Origin: an uncultured Oscillospiraceae bacterium
GTDB lineage: Bacteria > Bacillota > Clostridia > Oscillospirales > Oscillospiraceae
Assembly (NCBI GenBank): GCA_947629915.1
Contig: CANRFN010000048.1
Span: 1 to 35,577, forward strand
DNA length: 35,577 bases
Direction of reading: 5' to 3'
Numbering within the stretch: the first letter of the stretch is position 1; each line of letters starts with the position of its first letter. A program made the position numbers and the translations under genes. The notes beneath the pieces were generated by a model. That model had not been told where the DNA came from. It did no database searches and saw only the letters and a program-made list of their open reading frames with translations. Shown here in pieces: positions 20,798 through 28,983 of the stretch.

Positions 20798-21519
20798 AGA
20801 TCACATACGCTGGAAGTACAGACCGGGGCCTGGTGCGCAGAACAAACGAGGACGCCATCTTGATGTGCGCCAACCAGGACGGGGGACTGTTCCTGGTGGC
20901 AGACGGCATCGGCGGCCTTGGCAGCGGGGAGAAGGCCAGTGCCCTGCTGAGGGCCGTGTACCTGGACTGGTGGAACAAGCACTTTCGCACCAGCGGGCCC
21001 GCCTTCCGCTTTGCAGACGCCAGCGAGGAGCTCCGGGCCCTTCTGAAAAAGGCCAACGGGGAGATCTATCAGCGGTATGGGGAGATGGGGGCCGGCACCA
21101 CATTGGCCCTGCTGTACCTCTCCGGGGGCTACGCCCTGATCCTCTCCTCCGGGGACAGCCGCATCTACCGGGCGAGAGGGCTGTGGGACTATCAGCAGCT
21201 CACCACAGACGATGTCTATGAGAACTTTGCAGACAACGGCGTGATCGAGCAGCACCTCGTGGGAAAGCTGGTGGCGGCCATTGGCATTCAGCGGGAGCCG
21301 CTGTACCGGATGCAGACGGAGCGGCTGAAAAAGGGAGACCGGTTTCTCCTCTGCAGCGATGGCATCTACCGCTTTGTCCCCCAGGACATGATCCGCAGTG
21401 CGCTGCAGCGCCGAAATACCGAGCCCCAACAGCTGCTGCGCACCTTCCAGAGCACCGTGCGAAAGGCGGGGGCCGGGGACAACCTGTCCCTCATCTACGT
21501 GCGGGTGGAGGAACTGTAA
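20794..21519 (+). CDS. PP2C-family Ser/Thr protein phosphatase
   Basis: This 241-aa protein has the full set of PPM/PP2C metal-binding motifs: RRTNEDA (about 15-21), ADGIGG (36-41), GAGTTLALL, SSGDSRIYRA, LLCSDGIY and GAGDNLSLIY. It should remove phosphate from Ser/Thr of proteins phosphorylated by the kinase at 26488-28938, setting the state read by the FHA domains of EssC and of the vWA protein. The start overlaps the preceding stop (ATGA). It has no TM segment, so it is cytosolic. Confidence 0.94.
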   Translation: MKITYAGSTDRGLVRRTNEDAILMCANQDGGLFLVADGIGGLGSGEKASALLRAVYLDWWNKHFRTSGPAFRFADASEELRALLKKANGEIYQRYGEMGAGTTLALLYLSGGYALILSSGDSRIYRARGLWDYQQLTTDDVYENFADNGVIEQHLVGKLVAAIGIQREPLYRMQTERLKKGDRFLLCSDGIYRFVPQDMIRSALQRRNTEPQQLLRTFQSTVRKAGAGDNLSLIYVRVEEL

Positions 21520-21576
21520 CGGAATGACGATGAGAACGAAGGGTCCAAACCCGGGCCTGTTTGGGAGGAAAGAGAC

Positions 21577-23895
21577 GTGAAAGTAAGCGTTCGCAAGCTG
21601 ATTTCGAGCATCCTGGCGCTGGCCATGGTCCTGGTGCTCTGCCCGGTGATGAGCATGGCCACAGAGGGCAGCGCCGGATCCGTTCACTGGACCCTGGACG
21701 AGGCCAGCGGTCTGCTGACCATCTCCGGCACCGGCCCCATGGAAGTGGCGATGCTGGAAGGGGACGTTAGCCCGTTTCAATCCAATGTCTTCGTAAAGCG
21801 GGTGGTGATCGAGAGCGGCATCACCACGATCATGAAAAACGCCTTTCGAAATGACATGAATCTCACGGAGGTCCAGATCCCGGACACCGTGACGGCCATC
21901 GGGGACAACGCCTTTGACGGGGACACGCCGCTGGCGGCAGTGAAACTCCCGGCCAATCTGAAGACCATCGGGGAGAATGCCTTCCACGGCTGCGAGCTTC
22001 TGAAGGAGGTCTCGGTCCCAGAAGGCGTGACCTCCATCGGCGCATGGGCCTTCTCCTACTGCGAGGCCCTGGAGAGCGTCACGCTCCCCAATACGCTCAC
22101 CACCATCGGGGAGAATGCCTTCAACGAAGATGATGCCCTGACCAGCATCGCCATCCCGGACAGTGTGACGTCCATCGGAGCGGGGGCGTTTGCCCACTGC
22201 AGGCAGCTGGCCGAGGTAAACATCCCCAAGGATGTCACGGTCCTCCCAGAGGACGTCTTCAACACCTGCGCGTTCACCAGCATGGTGGTTCCGGACGGCG
22301 TGACAACCATCGAGACCGGCGCCTTTGGATTCACCGCCCTGACGGAGATTTACATCCCCGCCAGCGTGACGGAGATTCAGGATAGCGCCTTTACCAACAC
22401 CTACTACCTGACAGACATCTACTACGGCGGAACCGAGGCACAGTGGGCCCAGTGGGGGCTCAATGCGGGCTATCGGCGGGAAGTGGCGATCCACTGCAAC
22501 TACAAGGCGCCGGCAGAGCCTGAGCCAACCCCAACGCCCACACCTGCACCCGCGCCGGATGCCGACTACCTCTACAACACCGAGGACCCCGGCAGGGATG
22601 TGGTCCTGCCGGTGGACATGTTGGACAAGATTGCAACCGAGGACGATGCCGCAGTGGCGGTGCAGACCCTCACCTCCTCCATGACAGATGCCCAGAAGCA
22701 GTCTGCCACCGGAATTGACCTCGCCACCCTCTTTGCGGAGCGGGCGGCTGCCCTCGCGGCGATGGTATCCAGCGCAACAGGCGATCCCATCCAGATCACG
22801 GCGGCACAGCTGAGCCAGGTGCAAACCAGCATGGACGGCGCCGCTGCTAAAGTGGCATCTGCCCTTACAAATGGCGGGGTACCTGCCGTCCGGGAGATGG
22901 CCAAGACGGTGGTCTTTGATGCCGGTTTTGCCAACTCCGTTGTGGTCCGCATCGACCCGGATGTGCTGGATGCCACCGCAGACAAGGTCCGGGTGGAGAC
23001 AGACAAGTTCGCCATTACCTTTGCACTGGAGGACATGGCAGCAGACCTGAAAAATGGTGTGCTGGAGTTCAAGGTGGAAGTGGTGACAGGCGCATCTGGT
23101 GCCGCTGCCCTGACACCGAAAGCATCGGGCACCAGCAGGAACCTGACCCTGCAGGTGACCATGCCCAGCGGCGGGATCACCGCCCCCGTGACGCTGTCTC
23201 TGAAAGCCGGTGCCAGTGCCGCGGACTATGAGACCCTCAAGTTGAACGGCAGCGCCACCCCCAGCAAGTACAATCCCGTGACCCGCACCATGGACGGCAA
23301 GACCATGGCATCCGGCACCTATACCACGGAGACCAACGAGGTAGACTTCACAGACATCCAGGACAAGAGCGCCGAGATGCAGGCCGCCATCAAGAGTCTG
23401 GCCTCCAGAGGGGTGCTGGCCGGCACCTCCGCCACGGAGTTCTCCCCGGACGAGACCATGACCCGTGGCCAGATCGCCATCCTGCTGTCTCGGGTGCTGG
23501 GTGTCTATGACGACAGAATCGTCTCCACCTTTACCGATGTGTCCAAGGGCAGCTGGTACTACGTGGGCGCCGCCTCCTGCCAGAAGGCGGACCTGATGAG
23601 CGGCAGCGGAGACGGCAAGTTCAACGGGGACAAGGTGTTCAGCAAGGTGGAGATCGCGGCGGCCAGCAGCAATGTCCTGACCCGTTTCATGGGGTACAAG
23701 ATCCCGGCCAACCCGGAGCAGTATCTGAGCCGGTATAGCGACACCATCTCGTCCTGGGCCACCGGCGCCGTAGCCCTGAACACTCGGGAGAACATCCTGC
23801 TCTATCGCACGGACGGCAAGTTCGCGGAAGGCTCTGAGATGACCCGCGGCGATGTGGCCATCGTCATCGAGCGGCTCTTCAGCAGAATCTGGTGA
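21577..23895 (+). CDS. Surface protein: BspA-like LRRs, pre-SLH domain, three SLH repeats
   Basis: The 772-aa product has a signal peptide (1-28, 'SSILALAMVLVLCPVMSMA') and about seven LRR_5/BspA-type repeats (about 75-300; units such as 'TTIGENAFHGC...VPEGVTSIG'). A Pro-rich linker (about 308-326), an unrecognised conserved domain (about 330-580, starting 'YLYNTEDPG') and three SLH repeats (about 589-772, ending RLFSRIW) follow. SLH repeats hold proteins to pyruvylated cell-wall polymers; BspA-type LRRs usually mediate host or cell adhesion. The start is GTG 21577 behind GGAGGAAAGAG. It follows the PP2C gene by 57 bp without a terminator, so it may belong to the T7SS transcript. Its last third is identical to the next gene. 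Confidence 0.9.
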   Translation: MKVSVRKLISSILALAMVLVLCPVMSMATEGSAGSVHWTLDEASGLLTISGTGPMEVAMLEGDVSPFQSNVFVKRVVIESGITTIMKNAFRNDMNLTEVQIPDTVTAIGDNAFDGDTPLAAVKLPANLKTIGENAFHGCELLKEVSVPEGVTSIGAWAFSYCEALESVTLPNTLTTIGENAFNEDDALTSIAIPDSVTSIGAGAFAHCRQLAEVNIPKDVTVLPEDVFNTCAFTSMVVPDGVTTIETGAFGFTALTEIYIPASVTEIQDSAFTNTYYLTDIYYGGTEAQWAQWGLNAGYRREVAIHCNYKAPAEPEPTPTPTPAPAPDADYLYNTEDPGRDVVLPVDMLDKIATEDDAAVAVQTLTSSMTDAQKQSATGIDLATLFAERAAALAAMVSSATGDPIQITAAQLSQVQTSMDGAAAKVASALTNGGVPAVREMAKTVVFDAGFANSVVVRIDPDVLDATADKVRVETDKFAITFALEDMAADLKNGVLEFKVEVVTGASGAAALTPKASGTSRNLTLQVTMPSGGITAPVTLSLKAGASAADYETLKLNGSATPSKYNPVTRTMDGKTMASGTYTTETNEVDFTDIQDKSAEMQAAIKSLASRGVLAGTSATEFSPDETMTRGQIAILLSRVLGVYDDRIVSTFTDVSKGSWYYVGAASCQKADLMSGSGDGKFNGDKVFSKVEIAAASSNVLTRFMGYKIPANPEQYLSRYSDTISSWATGAVALNTRENILLYRTDGKFAEGSEMTRGDVAIVIERLFSRIW
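23111..23885 (+). repeat. 775-bp identical block, copy 1
   Basis: By direct comparison every base from 23111 to 23885 equals 25531 to 26305 (offset 2420), while the regions upstream differ at scattered sites and the LRR halves differ strongly. It covers the end of the pre-SLH domain and all SLH repeats, pointing to recent gene conversion or duplication. Confidence 0.9.
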
Positions 23896-23930
23896 GCGGG
23901 CAAAGCGCTTGAGAAGGGGAGCAAGAAAGT

Positions 23931-26315
23931 ATGAGAGCAAAGATTCGCAAAGCGGTATCCTGCATGCTGGCACTGGCCATGGTCCTGGTGCTCTGCCCGG
24001 TGATGGGTACGGCCTCGTCTGGCGGTACCGATCAGGTCTGGTGGACCTTGGATGCAGCGGGAACCTTGACCATATCCGGAAGCGGACCCATGGAGGCAAT
24101 TGGATTTGAACCTGATAGAGGCCCGATGCATGATAGTAAATGGCATTTGGACCATGTGAAAAGAGTGGTCATCGAGAGCGGTATCACCACAATCATGGAG
24201 AGTGCCTTTGGAGACTGCTATGAAATGACGAGTGTGAGTATCCCGGATACCGTGACCAAGATTGCCCCCTACGCGTTTTGCGGCTGCTACCATCTGACAG
24301 AAGTCCATCTACCGGACAGCATCAAAGAGATAGGCGAATATGCCTTTGATGGCTGCTATTCCATTGAGAAAATCAATCTTCCAAAAGACCTTGAGTACAT
24401 AAGCAGCGCCTTGTTCTGGAGCTGCATTGCAATACAGGACATAACTATCCCTGACGGAGTGACCTCCATCGGGAGGTATGCTTTTGCGAATTGCTGGGGG
24501 TTGACCAGCGTTGTGATTCCAGAGGGCGTCACCGAGCTGTGGGATAACGCTTTCGAAGGCTGCCAAAACCTGACCAGCGTAACCTTGCCCAAAAGTTTAA
24601 CAACCATGGGTGCGGCCATGTTCACGAAATGTACTTCCCTGACCAGCATAACAATTCCTGAAAACGTGAAGGTAATCCCTGCCGGCCTGTTCAGTGAATG
24701 CAGTGCCTTAACCAGCTTCACTGTCCCGGACGGCGTCACGGAAATAGAAGGCTATGCGCTCAGTGAATGCACCAGCCTGACAGAAGTGACGATCCCCGCC
24801 AGTGTCTCAACGATTGGGGAAAAAGTGTTTTCATACGATGAGAGCCTTACCGACATCTACTATGGTGGCACCGCCGAGAAGTGGGCGGAGATCGCCGCGG
24901 AGGCAGAGGTTCCCGCTTCCACAACCGTGCACTACAATTCCAATGGCTCCAAAGCGCCCACACCTGCACCCGCGCCGGACGCCGACTACCTCTACAACAC
25001 CGAAGATCCCGGCAAGGATGTGGTCCTGCCGGTGGACATGTTGGACAAGATTGCAACCGAGGACGATGCCGCAGTGGCGGTGCAGACCCTCACCTCCTCC
25101 ATGACAGATGCCCAGAAGCAGTCTGCCACAGGAATCGACCTCGCCACCCTCTTTGCGGAGCGGGCGGCAGCTCTCGCGGCGATGGTATCCAGCGCGACAG
25201 GCGATCCCATCCAGATCACGGCGGCACAGCTGAGTCAGGTGCAGACCAGCATGGACGGCGCCGCTGCCAAAGTGGCATCTGCCCTTACAAACGGCGGGGT
25301 ATCTGCCGTCCGGGAGATGGCCAAGACGGTGGTCTTTGACGCCGGTTTTGCCAACTCGGTTGTGGTCCGCATCGACCCGGATGTGCTGGATCCCACCGCA
25401 GACAAGGTCCGTGTAGAGACAGACAAGTTCGCCATCACCTTTGCACTGGCGGACATGGCAGCAGACCTGAAAAATGGTGTTCTGGAGTTCAAGGTGGAAG
25501 TGGTGACAGGCGCATCTGGTGCCGCTGCCTTGACACCGAAAGCATCGGGCACCAGCAGGAACCTGACCCTGCAGGTGACCATGCCCAGCGGCGGGATCAC
25601 CGCCCCCGTGACGCTGTCTCTGAAAGCCGGTGCCAGTGCCGCGGACTATGAGACCCTCAAGTTGAACGGCAGCGCCACCCCCAGCAAGTACAATCCCGTG
25701 ACCCGCACCATGGACGGCAAGACCATGGCATCCGGCACCTATACCACGGAGACCAACGAGGTAGACTTCACAGACATCCAGGACAAGAGCGCCGAGATGC
25801 AGGCCGCCATCAAGAGTCTGGCCTCCAGAGGGGTGCTGGCCGGCACCTCCGCCACGGAGTTCTCCCCGGACGAGACCATGACCCGTGGCCAGATCGCCAT
25901 CCTGCTGTCTCGGGTGCTGGGTGTCTATGACGACAGAATCGTCTCCACCTTTACCGATGTGTCCAAGGGCAGCTGGTACTACGTGGGCGCCGCCTCCTGC
26001 CAGAAGGCGGACCTGATGAGCGGCAGCGGAGACGGCAAGTTCAACGGGGACAAGGTGTTCAGCAAGGTGGAGATCGCGGCGGCCAGCAGCAATGTCCTGA
26101 CCCGTTTCATGGGGTACAAGATCCCGGCCAACCCGGAGCAGTATCTGAGCCGGTATAGCGACACCATCTCGTCCTGGGCCACCGGCGCCGTAGCCCTGAA
26201 CACTCGGGAGAACATCCTGCTCTATCGCACGGACGGCAAGTTCGCGGAAGGCTCTGAGATGACCCGCGGCGATGTGGCCATCGTCATCGAGCGGCTCTTC
26301 AGCAGGATCTGGTGA
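23931..26315 (+). CDS. Surface protein: BspA-like LRRs, pre-SLH domain, three SLH repeats (paralogue)
   Basis: This 794-aa protein has the same architecture as its neighbour: signal peptide (1-27), BspA-type LRRs (about 75-320), short linker ('APTPAPAPDADYLYN'), pre-SLH domain (about 348-600) and SLH repeats (about 610-794). Its LRR half is clearly diverged from the upstream copy while the C-terminal part is nearly identical, so it presents a different binding face on the same anchor. The LRR-coding part is visibly more AT-rich than the SLH-coding part, suggesting a different history. ATG 23931 is 35 bp after the preceding stop with GAGAAGGGGAGC upstream. A terminator-like hairpin follows. 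Confidence 0.9.
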   Translation: MRAKIRKAVSCMLALAMVLVLCPVMGTASSGGTDQVWWTLDAAGTLTISGSGPMEAIGFEPDRGPMHDSKWHLDHVKRVVIESGITTIMESAFGDCYEMTSVSIPDTVTKIAPYAFCGCYHLTEVHLPDSIKEIGEYAFDGCYSIEKINLPKDLEYISSALFWSCIAIQDITIPDGVTSIGRYAFANCWGLTSVVIPEGVTELWDNAFEGCQNLTSVTLPKSLTTMGAAMFTKCTSLTSITIPENVKVIPAGLFSECSALTSFTVPDGVTEIEGYALSECTSLTEVTIPASVSTIGEKVFSYDESLTDIYYGGTAEKWAEIAAEAEVPASTTVHYNSNGSKAPTPAPAPDADYLYNTEDPGKDVVLPVDMLDKIATEDDAAVAVQTLTSSMTDAQKQSATGIDLATLFAERAAALAAMVSSATGDPIQITAAQLSQVQTSMDGAAAKVASALTNGGVSAVREMAKTVVFDAGFANSVVVRIDPDVLDPTADKVRVETDKFAITFALADMAADLKNGVLEFKVEVVTGASGAAALTPKASGTSRNLTLQVTMPSGGITAPVTLSLKAGASAADYETLKLNGSATPSKYNPVTRTMDGKTMASGTYTTETNEVDFTDIQDKSAEMQAAIKSLASRGVLAGTSATEFSPDETMTRGQIAILLSRVLGVYDDRIVSTFTDVSKGSWYYVGAASCQKADLMSGSGDGKFNGDKVFSKVEIAAASSNVLTRFMGYKIPANPEQYLSRYSDTISSWATGAVALNTRENILLYRTDGKFAEGSEMTRGDVAIVIERLFSRIW
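25531..26305 (+). repeat. 775-bp identical block, copy 2
   Basis: Second copy of the block at 23111-23885. Differences reappear immediately outside it (C/T at 23110/25530, A/G at 23886/26306). Confidence 0.9.
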
Positions 26316-26336
26316 ACACTGAGACAACACAAAAAA

Positions 26337-26374
26337 GCCATGGGACTGCCGGCGGAGGCCGGCAGTCCCATGGC
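26337..26374. terminator. Long terminator-like hairpin after the LRR-SLH pair
   Basis: A 17-bp perfect stem (GCCATGGGACTGCCGGC / GCCGGCAGTCCCATGGC) with a GGAG loop is preceded by AAAAAA. The plus-strand exit (CGTTGT) is only weakly T-rich and the minus-strand exit has TTTTTT. The stem core GGGACTGCC is shared with the terminator at 34489, which also ends an SLH gene. Confidence 0.65.
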
Positions 26375-26410
26375 CGTTGTAGGGGATTCGAACACAAGTT
26401 CTTAGCGATA

Positions 26411-26439
26411 TTGGCATATTTGAAACGGAACGATACAAC
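26411..26439 (+). promoter_or_regulatory. Promoter of the kinase gene
   Basis: -35 TTGGCA (26411-26416), a 17-bp spacer and -10 TACAAC (26434-26439) lie about 50 bp upstream of the kinase start and just after the hairpin at 26337. Confidence 0.5.
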
Positions 26440-26487
26440 AGGGCAGGGGATGGTTCCTCCTGCAAACTCGGCTGTGTGGTGAAGACA

Positions 26488-28938
26488 ATGGTACTCGATC
26501 AAATCTTAATCAGGGCCGGCATTGGCCTGCTGCTTGTTGGGGTTGTCCTGGCGATCTTCCTGCTCTCCCGGCGGAAACACACCCAGGAGATGCAGCGCAT
26601 CTACAGCGGTGGGGCCACCACCATTGACGTGATGGACACCATCCAAAAGACCAGCCAGGCCAGCTCTTCCAGCGCCGCTGTGACCCAGACCACGTTGGAC
26701 ATGAGTCCAGAGACCCGCGGATTGACCCAGGAGAGCACCTTGAAACTGGTGAATGACAGGAGACGGGCGCCCCGGGAGCAGTGGAGCTCCCGTGAGCTGG
26801 ACCTCTCCGTCCTGGACGGTAAGTATGAGATCGTAGAGGAGATCACAGGCGGCGGCATGGGCCGGGTGTTCCTGGGCCGGAGCGTGAAGCTGGGCAACGA
26901 GTGGATCATCAAGTTCATCCCCTCCAAGATCGCCTATCTCGCCAACGAGGCGGAGGTGATGAAGCGGCTGAACAACATCAGCCTGCCCCAGATCGTGGAC
27001 ATCTTCGACACAGACCAGGGCCTCATCCTGGTGGAGAGCCGCATCCCGGGCTGCTCCCTGCAGGACGCCCTGCTCCTCCGGCAGGACATCAGCGAGAGCA
27101 TGGTCTGCGACTGGGCCCTTCAGATCACCCGGGTGCTGAGCTACCTCCACCACCTGGAACAGCCCATCATCCACTGCGACATGAAGCCCTCCAACATCAT
27201 GGTGACCCACAACAACAAGCTGGTGCTCATCGACTTCGGCGTGTCCAAAGTCCAGGGCGAGGACGGGCAGCCCACTGCCCTGACAAAGCAGTACGCCGCA
27301 CCGGAGCAGTTCGCCGGCTACACCCGGTATAATGACATCACCACAGAGCGCTTTGGCATGACGGCGGATCAGTTTGTGGGGTGGCCCATTGATGTGCGCA
27401 CAGACATCTACAGCACCGGCGTGGTGATCTATGAGCTGCTCACCGGCAATCGGCCGGTGTACGGCAAGGAGAAGGAGATCTACAAGACCGCCAGCCGGGA
27501 GTTTGCCGATGTGGTGCTGAAGTGCATTGCAGTGGACCCCGAGGACCGGTATCAGACAGACGCAGAGCTGGAGAAGGCACTGGAGGACGTGCAGGCAAAC
27601 TGGCACACCATCCCCAGAAAGCTGCTACTCCGAAAGCTGGGTGTGGCCGCCTGTGCCGCCTGCCTCGCCATCGGCCTTGTCTCCACCGCCTCCGGCACCT
27701 ACATCGGCAGCGTGGAGGACGGGGCCGTGATCAACATGGAGCCCAGCTATGTGGTGCTCACCGCCCAGCAGAGTGTTACCGTGCGGGTGCGGAAAGAGGG
27801 CGGCTTCGGCAACGAAAACCTCCTCCGTCTGGGTCAGCTGACATGGGACTCCACCGGCAACGACATCGCCCAGATGGACGAGGACCGGATCATCGGACTG
27901 AACCCCGGCGAGGCCGTGTTTACCGGCGCATACCGGGGCAAGACCGTAGAGGTGCACGTCACGGTGTCCGAGCCCATGCCTGAGATGACCCAGGTGTCTC
28001 TCCGGTACCCAGAGGGCTGCACAGTGGAGGTCTATGCCGGCAATGGAGAGCGGGATCATGTGGACGGAGACTTCCGGAATGCCTCTTTTGTGTCTCCAGA
28101 GAGCATGGCCTATGACGATGGAAAGCTCCTGATCGGGGACAGCGGAATGCTGTGTACCGGGGAGAACGGAACCCTCACCGGAGTATTCCTGGATCCCTTC
28201 TACCTAACGGTGGACCTGGTACGCTCTTACCAGGGACAGGCCTATGTGCTCACCGGTCCGTGGGAAGACGCAGAGATGAGCCGATACGGCATCGCCCGGG
28301 TGGATGAGGAGGGCCGTGCAAAGCTCCTCTACGAAACTGAGGCCGCCTGGACCGTGATCCCGGATATGCAGTTCGATGAGAGCGGCAAGCTCTGGTTTGT
28401 ACAGCAGAACCTGGGAGAGGGTACCACCCGGCTGAACTCCCTAGATGTTCAGACCGGGGAGATTGAATTGGGGATGACGCTTCCAGACGGGGCCAAATCT
28501 ATGGCCTTTGGGGAGGACAAGCTCTACATCAGTGTGCCGGAGCAGGGGATTATCATCGCAGTGGACACAGTGGAGGGTACCTGGGAGTACTTCGCCGGCC
28601 TGGACGGGGAGCGCCACTTCATCGATGGCACCGCCCCGCAGTTCTACATGCCCAACAGCATTGTCTACTGCGATGGCGCCCTCTACGTCTATGACTTTGA
28701 CACGGTGCGGAAGATTACCATTGTCGATGGCACCGTTGCCATGACAGAGACTCTGGCAGGTGTGCCGGTGGCGGACACCAACCCGGAGGTTGTGCTGGGT
28801 AGCGGCACGATGACACAGCTGCCCGCCTCTGAGCTGGCAGAGCTGACCGTATTGGGACACGGCAAAATCCTGCTCAGCGATCCCAAAAACAGTGTGATCT
28901 ATCTGATCATGGAGCAGCCCGGGTCTACTGAGGCGTGA
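26488..28938 (+). CDS. Transmembrane Ser/Thr protein kinase with extracellular propeller-like domain
   Basis: The 816-aa protein has an N-terminal TM helix (about 5-26) and a Hanks-type kinase domain (about 111-370). The kinase motifs are the glycine loop GGGMGRVFLG, K142 in IIKFI, the catalytic loop HCDMKPSN (H229, D231; Cys replaces Arg, a non-RD kinase), DFG at 249-251 and YAAPEQF. A second TM (about 384-405) is followed by an extracellular part with an Ig-like segment and repeats resembling NHL or beta-propeller blades ('SPESMAYDDGKLLIGDSG', 'MPNSIVYCDGALYVYDFD'). The kinase thus lies inside between two TM segments with the sensor outside. It probably works against the PP2C at 20794 and generates ligands for the FHA domains. 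ATG 26488 is used; GTG 26476 is possible, and no strong Shine-Dalgarno is seen. Confidence 0.92.
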   Translation: MVLDQILIRAGIGLLLVGVVLAIFLLSRRKHTQEMQRIYSGGATTIDVMDTIQKTSQASSSSAAVTQTTLDMSPETRGLTQESTLKLVNDRRRAPREQWSSRELDLSVLDGKYEIVEEITGGGMGRVFLGRSVKLGNEWIIKFIPSKIAYLANEAEVMKRLNNISLPQIVDIFDTDQGLILVESRIPGCSLQDALLLRQDISESMVCDWALQITRVLSYLHHLEQPIIHCDMKPSNIMVTHNNKLVLIDFGVSKVQGEDGQPTALTKQYAAPEQFAGYTRYNDITTERFGMTADQFVGWPIDVRTDIYSTGVVIYELLTGNRPVYGKEKEIYKTASREFADVVLKCIAVDPEDRYQTDAELEKALEDVQANWHTIPRKLLLRKLGVAACAACLAIGLVSTASGTYIGSVEDGAVINMEPSYVVLTAQQSVTVRVRKEGGFGNENLLRLGQLTWDSTGNDIAQMDEDRIIGLNPGEAVFTGAYRGKTVEVHVTVSEPMPEMTQVSLRYPEGCTVEVYAGNGERDHVDGDFRNASFVSPESMAYDDGKLLIGDSGMLCTGENGTLTGVFLDPFYLTVDLVRSYQGQAYVLTGPWEDAEMSRYGIARVDEEGRAKLLYETEAAWTVIPDMQFDESGKLWFVQQNLGEGTTRLNSLDVQTGEIELGMTLPDGAKSMAFGEDKLYISVPEQGIIIAVDTVEGTWEYFAGLDGERHFIDGTAPQFYMPNSIVYCDGALYVYDFDTVRKITIVDGTVAMTETLAGVPVADTNPEVVLGSGTMTQLPASELAELTVLGHGKILLSDPKNSVIYLIMEQPGSTEA

Positions 28939-28983
28939 TTTAGACTGCATTCGCACAATTGAGTACTTTGGAGGTAGGACAGA

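Noticed and set aside
26373..26403. GCCGTTGTA and CAAGTTCTT upstream of the kinase as a third LytTR repeat pair
   Set aside because: The period is 22 bp, several consensus positions are wrong, and the kinase promoter already has a -35 box.
20701..26465. Long minus-strand frames (1132 and 544 codons) opposite the SLH genes
   Set aside because: They mirror the repeats of the SLH genes, including the identical block, and have no translation signals.
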